Notes: generated from the sequence alone by a model not told the origin. Numbered from the stretch's first letter, positions 1 through 11,739 are shown. The stretch is DNA of 64,000 nt from Trichobilharzia regenti (GCA_944472135.2 OX235270.1:122527842-122591841); one strand, 5' to 3'. Numbers and translations are program-made.

Positions 1-2330
1 TAGTTAGGCGTTTATGTTCATTCTCTCTTATTTCGAGTGATCTGGACGTTTGACCCACATATTAAGTCGGAAACTCAGCACAAGATATTTTTTAAGTCAC
101 ATTGTTTTTATCCACCATTTTTATGGGATCTTTCAGTTGATTTATTTTATTTTTGATTAGATTCGTCAGTTTGAACGTCGTGCGAATCCCAATATTTTTG
201 AGGTTTCTCCGAATTGCCTCTGATGTACCATTTTTATATGGTATTGTGGCTGCTTGTTTGCATTCTTCCGTCTTCTCGTTCTCCAGTTTTACCCTCTTTT
301 TTCTCTTTTTGATATTATCTCTGATAAGTTCTTTTGGGTAGTTGTTGTCGAGTAGTATTTTGTATAGGATGTTTATTTTTTTACGCTGGTCCTCTGGTGT
401 TGTTGTGAGTCTACATATTCTATCTGCAAGACCTTGTATTAATACTCGTTTTACCTTGAGTGGATGGGCCGAGTGATAATCAAGGAATCTTTCAGAGTGC
501 GTAGTTAATAATAATAATTTACTTCATTTCATAACAGTACCTGTGATGCAGAATGGAATTCTCGGCATTTCACTACAGTATTACATCCAGTTAGTACATT
601 ATCAATAAATAAAATTCTACATAGAATATGGGTAGTCTCAGTTCATTATGACAACAACCTATCGGCATGTCGGTAGCAAAGCCAAAATTGAACAGAGTGT
701 TTGAAGGTGTTAGAAAAGTAGGTACTAGGATATTTACTGGCGTAAGCGGCAACAGAAAGGTCGAGATATACAGAGTGTGAGAGAACGAAGAAGAATGTTT
801 TAAAAGAGTTAGTAAGGAAGAAAGAAACAAAGCAGCACATAACAAAAAAAGAGAGAGAAAAGGAAAAGAAAGAAAGAAAGAAAATGTTGTACCTGTGAAT
901 GATGTGACTTGGAAAGATGAGATCCATTTGTTCCACTGACTACTTAATAAGTTAAAGGTTTCACACCTAATGCTTTCTTTATCTCACAGAACACGAGCTA
1001 GGTAGGGTATGGATGAGTTTTTGTACTTCCTAGTGCGAGCATATAGTTTTCTACATAGGCAGGTTTCTGGTTTTGCCTGATGAGATATAAGGGGAGAGTT
1101 GTGAATGAAGAGGGTGTTGTGAGTCAGATAAAATGGATTTTGCCAATTTTTCACAAGTTGGTTAAGTGGCACGTAGCTTATCCTGCTGACAACCTTTAAC
1201 ATTCTGCGTAATAAGGTATAGTCTTTCTTCAATAGCCAGCCTTGGAAAAACGAAGGGGGAACAATAGAGAATAATAGGCAGAATACGGGGGTTAACGAAT
1301 TGTAGGAGTAATGGTTGGGTTATACCAGAATGTCTTAACTTCTTGATGTAGAAGGTAGGACGGAATATTTTCTTAGAAATCATCGAGATATGAGACGACT
1401 AGGAAAGATGAGTAGATAGAATGACGCCTAGGTATTTAATTTACGACTTGGTTTCAATTTCAGTGCCATCTATGCTGCACACCTCGTAAGTGCTGACCGG
1501 TTTTTTTAGGTCAGATTTGTGCCTAAAGGTGAAATTGACTGTTTGGCATTTGGAGGGGTTTAGGGTTAGACTGTTTTCCTTGGACCACTGGCTGATTTCT
1601 GATAAAAAGCCGTTTAGTTTAGAGCAGTCACTTTGACATTTGATGGGCAAAGATACAGTCAGGTCGTCGGCATATTTGACAAAATTAATGTCATTTGAAG
1701 ACATTAATTTCAAATGACATTAATTTTTTCTATATATCGTCGTTTTTATGCTACCATCTGTTACTCTTTGTATTTTGCAGTATAACACAGGTAGTTCCCT
1801 AATTAAAACCTATATTTCCATTGTGAATTTTATTGAGACTACATGACGGTTTATTTGCGAGAAGAATTTCTCAACATCGTTTTTTCTTCTTATTAATACT
1901 AACATGTCGTCTACACTTCTCCACCAACATTTTATTGATGACCTGAATGGTATACGTGCATACTCTTCCCAAAAAATCCATGAATATGTCAGCTATTATT
2001 GGTGAGATGGGTGATGGCATATCTACTCCTTCATTTTATTGGTATATTTTTCCTTCATATGTAAAATATGTTGTTGTCAGACAGAATTCCACCCCTTTTA
2101 TTATCTCTTCTACAGATAACTGTGTCCTGTTTTTTAAGCTATTATCTTCTTTTAGTCTCTCTTTCAGTGCATTCACGGACATTTGAATGGGTATTTTAGT
2201 ATAGAGACTGTTAACATCAAAGCTGACCAGTATTTCCTCTTCCTCTACTTTAGTGGTTTTTAGTCGTCTCACTATTCTAGCTTTTGAGTTCATGACCTTT
2301 GACATGAACTTTGTCAGTCAATTGTTCTTA
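1..2330 (-). mobile_element. Penelope-like element (PLE family I), minus strand, interrupted by a CR1 LINE
   Basis: Minus-strand translation of 2305-1722 gives PLE reverse transcriptase blocks, including SFDVNSLYTKIPIQ and a YVDD-containing stretch after frameshifts. It resumes after a LINE insertion at about 495 with DYHSAHPLKVKRVLIQGLADR, then IPYKNGTSEAIRR, and near position 60-10 a GIY-YIG core (YVGQTSRSLEIRENEH). That order, RT then linker then GIY-YIG, is diagnostic of PLEs. The reading frame is broken by several stops and shifts, so the copy is dead. It continues past the left window edge. Confidence 0.8.
496..1721 (-). mobile_element. CR1-like LINE, 5'-truncated, inserted in the PLE
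   Basis: The minus strand encodes the YADDLTVSLP catalytic block of a CR1-type reverse transcriptase (1713-1441) and, after frame breaks, the C-terminal FRPTFYIKKLRHSGITQPLL region (about 1383-1162). The 3' end is marked by an ATT-rich tail on the left (about 496-520). The copy is nearly identical to the one at 46950-48087 over about 1.1 kb. It sits exactly between two halves of a same-strand PLE, so it inserted after the PLE did. Confidence 0.85.
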
Positions 2331-3170
2331 TGACAAATAATGTCCAAGAACAAGGACCTATACTAAACAAAGAGAAAGATGGAGACCATGAAATCAATAA
2401 TACTTAGGAAAACAGTAATGTGGTTCAAATCAGACAGAGGAAGAAAAACTGTTGTTATGTGCGAACTGGAATTACCAAAGGACATAATCTACGTCTTACT
2501 GAAGTTAGTGGTAAACAGATCATTATGGAACATCCACGACAAGTTATCGATATCTCTGAGAACACAAAGCGATTTTTAAACAATAAGCATAAATTGCTAC
2601 TGTTCAAGGTTTATGTAAATCATATTTATAATGACACAGTATTAAATGAAACCATCAAGTTTTATTAATTTACTTTTACTTCAGTATACTGAACACTGTA
2701 TACAGTTAATCAATGATTCAATTTTTCAGCTGAAGACATCCAAGATTTTGTCTTGATTTATTGTTTGCAAAAGGCTTGTCTTCAAGTTTTTAACTAATTT
2801 ATGCAAATAAGCGTGTCGTTTCTTGAAACTGTTTCATTGTCACGTGGCTGAACAAATTTGTCATTTTAAGTTTCTAAGAATAGTCTTATACAACTATTCT
2901 ACCGATTATTTTCGATACAGTAACAGAAAACAAGTGCCGTTTCTTTGGATATGTTATTGTGAATCAAGCCATAACATTCAAATATAAAGGCCAGTAACCA
3001 ACAAGGCCATAAAGCAATGAACAGTTGTGTGTATCAGCTGCGTATTCGGGGATTAATTCACGACGTACCTCTGTTACTTACTTACAGTAAGTTAGTGTAT
3101 AGAAAATTATAACTTCTATATATCTCGTGTAAAGTATTTATTATATTTAGTCAGTTTTATAATTTGTAAC
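2331..3170. other. AT-rich intergenic DNA without a recognised gene
   Basis: No known element or host exon was recognised. An open frame at 2420-2668 (+) encodes about 82 residues with a start codon but matches no family I recognise and has no visible splice context. It may be chance or a decayed repeat. Confidence 0.4.
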
Positions 3171-3207
3171 AAGAAGATATTAAACACATGTCTGGTTTGG
3201 AGAGATT

Positions 3208-3299
3208 GGATTCTGTAAGTTACGATTCATGGGTCCAATTCCTGGTGGCGTCTTCGGTGTAGGCTGTTGATGAGTCCAAAGCTAGAACGAAACAGATCC
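3208..3299 (+). ncRNA. Degenerate hammerhead-ribozyme-like motif (Sm-alpha-like topology)
   Basis: A stretch TTGATGA (3267-3273) is followed by a weak stem II and GAAA (3289-3292). Bases 3292-3299 (ACAGATCC) can pair with 3208-3216 (GGATTCTGT) with one bulge, forming stem III directly before a GTA cleavage triplet. This is the topology of schistosome Sm-alpha hammerheads. The core C3 is T and stem I does not pair well, so activity is unlikely. Confidence 0.3.
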
Positions 3300-3482
3300 T
3301 TCGTTTCGAGTGTTTCTTTGTTTGCTATCAGCTTGTATGGAAATTCTTACCTGAAATGTACTATAAAGACTGATATGAAAGATGAAATATGCATTATATT
3401 GACTGCATTTTTGTTAACCGAAAAAAGGAGTTCAGACTGAAAATACGTGAAGTGATATTGTCACTTAAAAAATAATAGATTT

Positions 3483-3715
3483 CATCATGAGCTGACATTG
3501 GTTAGAGAACCACTGGAAAACCAGCTGGGAGTACTGGACAGCTGTTTCCTCCTCCTAGTTTGGAAGTCTGCTTCAGCAGTACTCACCCACCGTCATGGTT
3601 CGAACCCAGAACCTTCTGGTTACAAGGCGAGCTCGTAAACCATTAAGCCACTAGGACTCGATCCAATGGCACACGAATTCTAACTTCTGCGCTATGTCGT
3701 GAATTCTCAATGTAT
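3483..3715 (-). repeat. SINE with tRNA-like head and hammerhead-like module
   Basis: Read on the minus strand, this has a tRNA-like B-box region (GGTTCGAACC type) near 3597-3610, then the hammerhead-like block (3531-3582), then a conserved tail ending in AGCTCATGATGAA at its 3' limit. The same order recurs at 40470-40650, 49625-49910, 55085-55300, 55300-55460 and 63525-64000. Confidence 0.7.
3531..3582 (-). ncRNA. Hammerhead-like module of the SINE
   Basis: On the minus strand, stem I pairs GTACTG with CAGTAC perfectly. It is followed by CTGAAGC (canonical CTGANGA), a stem-loop CTTCC/GGAGG, GAAA, and a self-complementary ACAGCTGT ending in the GTC cleavage triplet. The last core base is altered and the stem II junctions carry extra bases, so this copy is probably inactive. 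Confidence 0.4.
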
Positions 3716-3739
3716 GACATATAAATATCTGCTAAAAGG

Positions 3740-3960
3740 GGTCGGTGGTATAGCGGTTAGGACGCTCGCCAGCCATGCACATGGTCCAGGGTTCGATCCC
3801 CGGCCGACGCACTCCTTTACCTCGCTACGCCAGAAATAAAACCTGGTAAAGAGGAAAGGTTGGGCATGGGGCTAGCAACCCCATCCTCTAAAATAAACTC
3901 TGCTACAGAAACTTTAAGCCACTAGCTTGGAGCCCTATGTTCCACTGGGGAACGTGAAGG
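3740..3960 (+). repeat. tRNA-headed SINE with RTE-like 3' tail (SINE-B)
   Basis: The head resembles a tRNA-Gly/Asp-like gene: an A box in GTGGTATAGCGGTTAGG, a B box GGTTCGATCCC, and acceptor-like ends GTCGG and CCGAC. The 3' end (GAGCCCTATGTTCCACT and following) matches the end of the RTE LINE copies here, for example the antisense end at 52035-52075. Shared tails imply mobilisation by the RTE machinery. Confidence 0.75.
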
Positions 3961-3969
3961 AAAAATTAT

Positions 3970-5280
3970 TTAAATTAAAAGGGGCCCTAACGGACTGCCC
4001 ATAGCAACACCATCAGCTTGGCGGAAACAATCGCCTTCAAATGTAAATCTAACATTATTAGTACATAGAAGTAATAAATTCCTTAAGTAAGATATAGGGA
4101 ACGGGATGAAAAAATTGTTTGTGGAAGTATAATCACACAAAATGTCAACTGTTTTGATCAATGGCACATTAGTGAATAACGAGTTTACATCAAAAGAGTG
4201 CATATTCTTGTTCATAATATTAATATTACTATCGTCAAGATCATCAACCAATTCAAATGTATCTTTTAACACATACTTACAGAATTGTGTTTTGACTGGA
4301 TTCAATAATTCCACTAACCATTTAGCAAGTTTATGCGTTGGGGATTTGCACATTGACAATATAGGACGTAGAGGATTATTGGGTTTATGTATTTTTGGCA
4401 ACCCATACATATGTGGGAATTTACAATCTGATGGTTTTAATGAGTCAAGTTTATCTTTACTTATAGCATTTAGGCCATGAAGCTTCAGAAGATCAGCTGT
4501 CACTGTGCCCTGCAACAACTGAATATCTTCTGAGGAGGGATCACGACTAAATTTGCTCTTATCATCAAGAATAGACATCATTTTAGATTTGTAGTCACTT
4601 TTATTCATAATGACGACTCCAGAACCTTTATCAGGTTTAGTAATAATTATACTAGAATTTTCCCGTAGCTCTTTCAAGGCTTTGAAATGTTGGGAATTTA
4701 AAGTACTTTTCTCCTTTGGGTTGTTGTTTAAAAACTGGTGAGCTATATCCACCATCTTGGGCTTAAACCAACCCCGATCTTCATCGGATGTTGCGGCAAG
4801 AGGTTTGAGTTGGTCATATAAGTTTTCAAACTCAGCATGGATGGCTAAATCCGTAAATTGAGTGCAAGGAACACAAAATTTGAGTCCAAGGGATAAAGCT
4901 TCTTTCTGACGAGTAGATAGAGTAATATCAGAAAGAATTGTAACGTACTTATCAGGATTCCCCCGAAAGACATCTACGCGGTTTCGGTGATCAAATGAAC
5001 TCTTCAATTTACTTTGTGTATTCGTCTTTGTTTTCTGAGTAACGTCTTTACAAAACTGAAGAAATATCATGTGGTATATTATTGATAATTCAGATAAAAT
5101 AAGCGACGCATCGGTATGAAGAGCAAGTAGTCCTTGTAACGTTTGTTTAACATTTTCGATATGTGACTTTGTAAGACGAACAAGATTAGAGATATTTGGT
5201 TGTAATTTACTGAATTTCAAAGTTTTATAAAATTGCCTTGGGAAGGAATGATTTTTAATACATAATTTATAAAATTCCAA
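3970..5280 (-). pseudogene. PLE reverse transcriptase, N-terminal half (inverted fragment)
   Basis: An open frame of 436 codons. Its N-terminal half is a long helical region typical of PLEs upstream of RT. RT blocks follow: IITKPDKGSGVVIMNKSDY (about residues 212-230), HMYGLPKIHKP.NPLRPI (about 290-307), SFDVNSLFTNVPL (about 365-377) and ADGVAMGSPLGPLL near the C terminus, where the frame runs into unrelated sequence. The frame stays open upstream to about 5343, so the first ATG is not necessarily the element's start. The catalytic YxDD block is absent here and lies on the opposite strand at 5500 (+). Confidence 0.8.
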
Positions 5281-5900
5281 CGAGTTACTTTCGAAGATAA
5301 TTTTACACCTAAGGTTAACAAGTTCATTTAACCTTTTGATTAAGTGTGGTTTACATTTGAAGGCGATTGTTTCCGCCAGGTTGATGGTGTTGTTATGGGC
5401 AGTCCGTTAGGGCCCCTTTTAGCAGATATTTATATGTCATACATTGAGAATTTATCGGAGGATTTAATCGAAAATGTGCCACTTTATAGAAGGTATTTAG
5501 TTGATATTGTAATCATCAGTGATAAGTCTTGTTCTGCCAATTCAATTTTAAATCGAATGAATGAAGTTCAGAATAGCATATCACTTACATCTGTAGAAGA
5601 GGAAGATAATTGTTTATCTTTCCTAGACATATTGCTTAGTCGACGGCTTGATGCATCAATAAAAAGATCTACTTATAGGAAACCTACCTGGACAGGACCG
5701 TATCTTAATCCCTAGATTATCTAAAGAAAAGTTAAGTTTAAGCCACATTTCTATTAACTGTTTACCCATAAATGGGGATTGTGATTGTGTTATACGTAGC
5801 ACTAGAGTTCAGAAGTTGCTCTATTCATTTGTGGAAAGGTTTCAAGTTACTGTTCTAAAGTGAACGTATGTGTTGGTGAGTTTATAACCACTAGTAGACA
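3976..5900. mobile_element. PLE family II copy with internal inversion
   Basis: The 5' part of the element lies on the minus strand (3981-5343) and the 3' part on the plus strand (5344-about 5900). Both arms contain the same RT segment (FTFEGDCFRQ.DGV.MGSPLGPLL), at 3985-4045 on the minus strand and 5350-5420 on the plus strand. The two arms are joined tail-inward around position 5343. This geometry is expected of twin-priming during reverse transcription. The left edge abuts the SINE ending at 3960. Confidence 0.8.
5344..5715 (+). pseudogene. PLE reverse transcriptase, C-terminal half
   Basis: A 123-codon frame continuing RT from DGVVMGSPLGPLLADIYM through LYRRYLVDIVII to the thumb region LSFLDILLSRR.D...RSTYRKPTWTGPYLNP. 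The expected YVDD catalytic motif reads YLVD, so both catalytic aspartates are not preserved. Downstream sequence to about 5900 looks like decayed PLE C terminus. Confidence 0.75.
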
Positions 5901-6023
5901 AATTTTAATTCACCAAGATCCGATTGATTAAATGTTTTTTATTGATTAAATTTAACCTAGTTATTTGATGATTTGTATATATATATATATTTACAATTCC
6001 TTTAGAGTTATTAACTTCATTAT

Positions 6024-6311
6024 ATGTCTGAAACTACTGGAATATGGACAAAATCATGTTGCATATCAAAAAGATTAGATGGAAAGTTGGCTATTGTTAC
6101 TGGATCTAGTGCAGGAATTGGCTTGATAACAGCTGGTGAATTAGCACGTCGTGGTGCTAAGGTAATCATGGCATGCAGGAATTTATCGAAAGCTGAAGGC
6201 GCGAGAAAACAACTGTTGGAGAAATATGGTGTTAACAATCCACAAAGTGTGAATATTGATGTAGCGTGTAAAGATGTGACTCAGTCATTAAGTCCAATTC
6301 AAAATGATCAA
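6024..6311 (+). CDS. SDR gene A, exon 1
   Basis: It encodes residues 1-96. The ATG is chosen because genes A and B share MSETTG from this codon while the upstream sequence diverges; gene C starts MRETVG at the same point. It contains the Rossmann-fold glycine loop TGSSAGIG and ends with CAA before a GTGAGC donor at 6312. Confidence 0.9.
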
Positions 6312-7369
6312 GTGAGCATACCATAAAGTTTTAGATTATATAATTACTTGCCTTAGTTATGTTTGCTTAACTTCCTTGTAATACTCAAGTTGGTGGGAAG
6401 AGTTAATAGGCAGCATATGTCATGACAATATCTGAAACACTCAGATTTTCTGCCTGATTGTTTGCAGTCTCATACTTAATGTCTGATCTTTAAGTATTGA
6501 TAACTCTGAGATTCATTTTTCTGATGTCAGATGGCACAACAGTAATGTTAAATAGGAATCGTGAAAGCAGCTCGATTGGGTGAATTTATTTCATGACTAT
6601 TTCATGAGGAGTTGTAAATAACAAAGTGGTTATTAAATTTATGCTTTTTTGTGAATTGATATATGACAGTTTAAACATACAAAACCGCCCAGTGAGATTT
6701 GGTGGCGGTACTAGTTTTGGTTAAAATTTCAGAATGAATAAAATGGCCAGTTTGTCTCAGATGTGCAGTTGGATATCTGAATAAAGTAGAGTGTACTTCA
6801 TAGCAATTTTCTGCTTCGTGTTCCGAAATCACCGGATATAAAAGCCTACAAGTAGTTTCTTCATGTTGCTTGCTCATAGTAGTTCTGTAATTGGTGAGTC
6901 AAGAAGCTGGTTCCATGTATAAACTTGTGAAACTTCATGGAATTAACTGGCTGTGATATGTTTTATGCATCTCCAGCAATTGCCATACGTCATGAGTACA
7001 GCAATGTCAGGATTGTTAAGTGAGAACACGACAATAGGTTATTTTGTTTGTTACTGAGGTATACTGACGGATCGTTTGAGGTTCTCAGGATATATGGAAT
7101 CAGTGATTATAGCATGTTAGTGACAGAGTTTGTGCAATGGGGTGTTATCATAATCATAATGCATTTCTACCCGTGAGGAACAGATTAAAGAAGCCGATAT
7201 AATAAATCTGAAAATCTGATTCGTAATTTATTTATAATTTGTTATGGCATGCATTTAATACCAGTTTTCACCACTATAATTGTTTTTTCAAATGTTGCGG
7301 GGATTTCATTGATTCCACGTTTGATCACGAGCTGAATTCAGCTACCGAATCATTTAAAACTAGGATTTA

Positions 7370-7515
7370 CTCCAGGTCGGATTGGATAAATGTTCAAAGA
7401 GCTTTGCTTGTAGCCTAAGGGTTGTGGGTTCCATCCATGGTGGAACCAGGGGTGCGTGATGTTGAAGAGTCTTAAAATGGGATGTAACAGCTGCCCGGTG
7501 CTCCTTAGCTTTCAT
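7370..7515 (+). repeat. Decayed hammerhead SINE in intron 1 of gene A
   Basis: It has recognisable SINE order: a degenerate B box (GGGTTCCATCC), then GGTGCGTGATG, TTGAAGAGTC, and CAGCTGCCCGGTGCTCC. The hammerhead core is damaged (TTGAAGA and GTAAC in place of CTGANGA and GAAAC). Confidence 0.5.
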
Positions 7516-8084
7516 TTTTTAAAATTTAAAATTACTTCTTGATCTAACTTGAAAATTCAATTATTGTTGACTCAGAAGAAGTGTTCCTGTACCTTGTTAT
7601 CACTAATATTGTACTATGAATCAGCTATTCTGACTTTACTTTCAGTGTCCAGAAAATAATAAGTCATGTATTACAATTCACCATAAACTCTTAAAACAGC
7701 TTACCAAGTGGATTTACATTCCAGTTGTTCAGTTTAGGTATCACACAACAAATTAATGAACTTATCAGAGGTGTGACTATTGCCTAGAGATTGAGAAAAT
7801 GACATAGTGACGAGTCCTATACAAAAACCGATAAAAAAATAATAATGAAGTCGTAAAATAGGTGCTATAGTAATATTTTGTAATTATTCCTTGACACTTT
7901 AGTAGAATATCAGTGTCTATGCATTGGCATCACTTGGAATAAAGTAAGTTTCTTCATATCTGTGCATCCTAGATGCACATTAACTTCATACTGACTCAAA
8001 TATTTCTGAGTCAAATTTTATATTCTAGTAAATAGAATATTCAAACTCATCCTTGCTGATTACATGATGTATATTTTATGTTCC

Positions 8085-8240
8085 GAATGGAAGATGTGCT
8101 TCAGCACACCATGTCCACATCGTCCTATTTTATGAAGTTCTCCTTAGCTGGCCCCAGGATTGCTCATAGTGTCTGACCTCCTCCTCCTGTCTTTTATCAC
8201 TATTACTTTCCTATCATTCTCCTTCTCTTCTTTTTTCCAG
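8085..8240 (-). mobile_element. RTE-like LINE 3'-end fragment in intron 1 of gene A
   Basis: The plus strand carries the antisense RTE tail (ATTCCGAATGG, then TTCAGCACACCATGTCCACAT and TTAGCTGGCCCC) also seen at 23228-23340 and 52030-52130. It is short and diverged. Confidence 0.5.
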
Positions 8241-8689
8241 TGAAATGTACACTGAACTCAACTTCTCCTTTTGTTGTTCATTTTAACTATTTCGTCATCT
8301 TATCTTTCACCATTGTCCTCTCTTTTAATATACCTTACTGTAAACAATATTATGGAATAAGTAACCTTAAGCTACTTCATTGTGTGATCCAATGTTTGTA
8401 GGTAGTTTTATTAATTTCTATGTAATGATAAATATATTTCCCAAAATAAGAATAACAAAGGTACAATTGTTGTATTCAATACAAGACAATTTGTCATTCT
8501 AATAACGGTGTGTTTGTTGACAATAATTAGTCAATATCATTATGTCAGCAGATATGTTAACTAACCAAGAAAATCAATGCAGGCAATTAAGTGGTGGAAA
8601 GGATTGGAGCAAGTGGATTACACAATGCATAACGTTGGAAAAATGAAGAGTAGTTAAAAAATAAATGAGTGTTCAAGTTACCTACGTAA

Positions 8690-9130
8690 TAGGTAATTTA
8701 AGGAAAATAAAATAATTTGGATAATTGTAACTTGTAAAAGGCTTAAAAGGAGGACGAAATTGTAGGGTATTTGCATTCCCTTGACGATGGCCATGGTGAC
8801 GAAAGTGGCGTCATGAATTTCTTTTAACACACAGGTTCAGCTTCTTCAGGTGGTTTACTATGGCTTCAGATGTATGTAGAAGGCCAACTCGTAGAGCAAA
8901 ATTAATATTGGTCGGCATGCGATAAATAATTTTCAATGCTTTATTAACATGTACTTTACGCTTACTGTCTACGTGGTGCCCTAAAACAGAGCTAAGCATA
9001 GATCTTGCTTTTCCCTTGCTTAACCATGCAGGACGATGTCTGGAAATATGATGATGAAATTTGCTAGCCATATGCCCAATGCAGCTGGCTCTGTAGCGCT
9101 GCAATCAGTCTGGCAGATATACAGAGAGGG
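8690..9130 (-). mobile_element. PLE family II C-terminal fragment (GIY-YIG domain)
   Basis: Minus-strand translation of 9104-8811 gives RYRASCIGHMASKFHHHISR, HRPAWLSKG, and a C-terminal SEAIVNHLKKLNLCVKR segment. This is the GIY-YIG endonuclease and its tail as in PLEs, with the YIG motif degraded to CIG. It lies inside intron 1 of gene A. A related minus-strand fragment lies at 58780-59170, upstream of gene C. Confidence 0.65.
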
Positions 9131-9425
9131 GGAGGTAGTTTTATGATTATATCTTGGATATAAATTCAGAGTGGTTGTGAATAGACAGAGTACTCCTACT
9201 GAATTGAATGTTACTTTTAACTGCCTTCTTCTGGCACTGTATTACTATTTCGCTGGTATTATCTCCAAGGAACCGTAGTTTTATGAACATAGTTTTTTTA
9301 GGCATTGTCATCACACTGACTTGGTGAAGTCCACTTGCTGTAATCACTTTTACTCGTAAGGTGTTTGTATTAATCTTCCTGGCTAATTATCACGCCTAGT
9401 GACATGTCGATATTAATTAATTGCT

Positions 9426-9605
9426 GCATCGGTGGCGCAGCAGTTAGGACTCTCGCCGACCATGTACATGATCCGGGGTTCGATCCCCTGAAAACGCATA
9501 CCTGATTTCAATGGTCAGCCTGCAGAATTTGGGAGACCGATGTCACATGTTGGAAATTCCTTACTTGTACCAAAAATACGGTGTGGAATCAAGCTATAAT
9601 CAAAA
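9426..9605 (+). repeat. tRNA-headed SINE (SINE-A) in intron 1 of gene A
   Basis: It has an A box in GGTGGCGCAGCAGTTAGGAC, a B box GGTTCGATCCC (9477-9488), and then a tail unlike SINE-B: ACCTGATTTCAATGGTCAGC to TGTGGAATCAAGCTATAATC, ending A-rich. Other copies are at 39823-40015, 44373-44555 and, reversed, 18710-18845. Confidence 0.75.
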
Positions 9606-10025
9606 ATATAAAAGAATCAAACATATCACCATTAGATTGTTAAAATTTTTTATTGTTAGAGCCAGAGATGAGGATCTAATTGAAAAGTAAATATTTCTTC
9701 GCCCACTCCTTTTCTCTAAGTGAGAATTTTCTCTCTGATGGGGATTTGAAACACAGTTACATGTTTTTAATAGGGTCAGGTGGTTCAATTGCGAAGTTTT
9801 CGTTGTCTTTCCAGAAAACATCTTCATTTCAAAGTCATCCGCGATGACGTTGTCAAGCTAGACAATGAAAGCGTTGTAATTATAAATCATCTCATTCAGA
9901 GAACACAACTACATGAAAATATATCAGGATTTCTATTTTGTATTTGTTAGTTTGAATTCAGTTATGTGTCTAATGTGAGTAGCTTAACCTTCTTTCCTAC
10001 CGCCTGTTTTGAATCTGTTATTTAG

Positions 10026-10493
10026 TTGATTATTGAACAACTTGATTTGGCCTCTCTAGATTCAGTCAGACAGTTCGCTGATCGAATAAAATCCAAGTAT
10101 ACCGAGTTGAACATTCTAATCAATAATGCCGGTCTAATTGTTGGTAAATACGAGAAGACAGTCGATGGCTTCGAAATGACTATGGGAGTTAATCATTTAG
10201 GACACTTTCTGTTGACAGAATTATTGTTACCACTGTTGAAGCGATCAACTCCATCAAGAATAATCATTGTGTCCTCCATGGCACACTATGTCGGTCGATT
10301 GACAAAACCAGATTTGCAGCTTCTTGAGAGTGAATACAGTGAAATGAAGGCCTACAATCAGTCGAAACTAGCAAATGTGATGCACGCGGTTGAGTTGAGT
10401 GAGCGATTGCAAAATAGTGGAGTGACGGTGGTTAGTTTACATCCTGGTGCAGTGAAGACTGACATTCAAAGTTGTATCGAAGGACCTTTTAGT
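10026..10493 (+). CDS. SDR gene A, exon 2
   Basis: It encodes residues 97-252, with acceptor TTATTTAG before 10026 and donor GTGAGT at 10494. It holds DLASLDSV, NNAG, the catalytic Ser in VSS, and YNQSK. Length (468 nt) and phase equal gene B exon 2. From about 10126 to 10246 the DNA is nearly identical to gene B, including silent sites. The 3' end differs more: residues 241-252 read TDIQSCIEGPFS against TEFGRDIKCTGM in gene B. Confidence 0.9.
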
Positions 10494-11739
10494 GTGAGTT
10501 CATCACAGTGAAATGCGCCTTATATGTGTTTGTCAGTAATAATTATTCTCAAAGTAAATCATTATGGAATTTCATTACATAATATTATTCTGAAAGATAA
10601 ATTATCTACTTAAAAAGTCGGGTTATGTCACATATTCACAGACTAGGCGTATTTTAGAACTTTGTCAGTATGAAACATAGCATATCTGCGCTTTCGATCT
10701 CGGGCATCCCAGATAATTGAAGATCTGTTTGTTTCAACATTTATTTATTTTTTTTTATCCTCCGTACTCAAAATATTTCGTTGTTATTGATCCCTCTTTT
10801 TACCTTGAAACAAGTGAGATCAAAAGTGCCAAAAAACTTTTGTTGAGGAAGCATGGAAAAAATGCTTTTCATTGCATCTTTTTCAGGTCATCACAGATAC
10901 AGAAATCTGTTGTCAGTATCCTTATGGTAAAGAATGCTACAAGTACACATCTGAATGTAGATAAAAATGAAATAAATCTCAGCTAATGAAATGCGCATTT
11001 TAAGTTTCCTGTAGGTGTGAAGATAGTCACATTTATTTCTCTTTCAGTACAAAAAACTGATCCTACTCTGTGTGTAATGCTTCTGATTAAACTGCGTTCG
11101 AAATTGGATTCTGTCGACTAAGCAAAAGGTAAAATATTTCTTAGGTATTTCTCTGCAGGTGTGCCCATCTATTCCTGTTGTAAGTGGAAATTATAGAACA
11201 TATGAAAGGTCATTTAGTTCATATGTATTAGAATTGCATTATACTTTTAACTCCACCTAAACAGATTACGCATATGCAACATCCATTCAGTAATTCATAC
11301 GTTATCATTCTGTGTTCGATCAGATAGACAAATGAGGCATTGATTTTTTGAAGTAGATTAAAAGGCTGCTAACACTGGAAGCAAAGGCTTTTGGTTGTTG
11401 GACATTTTGGTTAATTCCAGTGTGAATGTCTTCATCCATACATTCCCTAAAAAATCCTTTTACTATTCTTCTGCTTATTGGTACTCACAAATATATGTCT
11501 TGAAGTTCCAATGATACATGAAAGCGGCTGGACTCTACTACATCAACTATGAAGCTGGTATCCATCAAAAAAATTCGGTTGCGGTGGAGACATGTGACGA
11601 ACTGAGAGAACTTAGAGTTGATCACCAGCTGAATGGTCTAGGCGTTTGTCTTGTAATTTGAAGGTTCAGTATACGTTCCTTTGTAGTGTTGTCGGTAAAA
11701 CTGCCAAACTGTGCCAAGCTAGGTCGATGCAGCTGCTTT

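Noticed and set aside
646..936. Phe-rich frames duplicated at 47020-47385
   Set aside because: They lie in the CR1 3' UTR, read through AG-rich repeats; no start context or family match.
2420..2668. 82-codon plus-strand frame as a host exon
   Set aside because: No recognised family, no convincing splice sites and normal composition for chance frames here.
3740..3812. tRNA-Gly/Asp-like gene
   Set aside because: A and B boxes and acceptor-like ends are present, but the anticodon arm does not fold into a proper 7-base loop and the unit continues into the SINE-B body. It is a SINE head.
4142..4480. 112-codon plus-strand frame
   Set aside because: Antisense shadow of the PLE reverse transcriptase on the minus strand.
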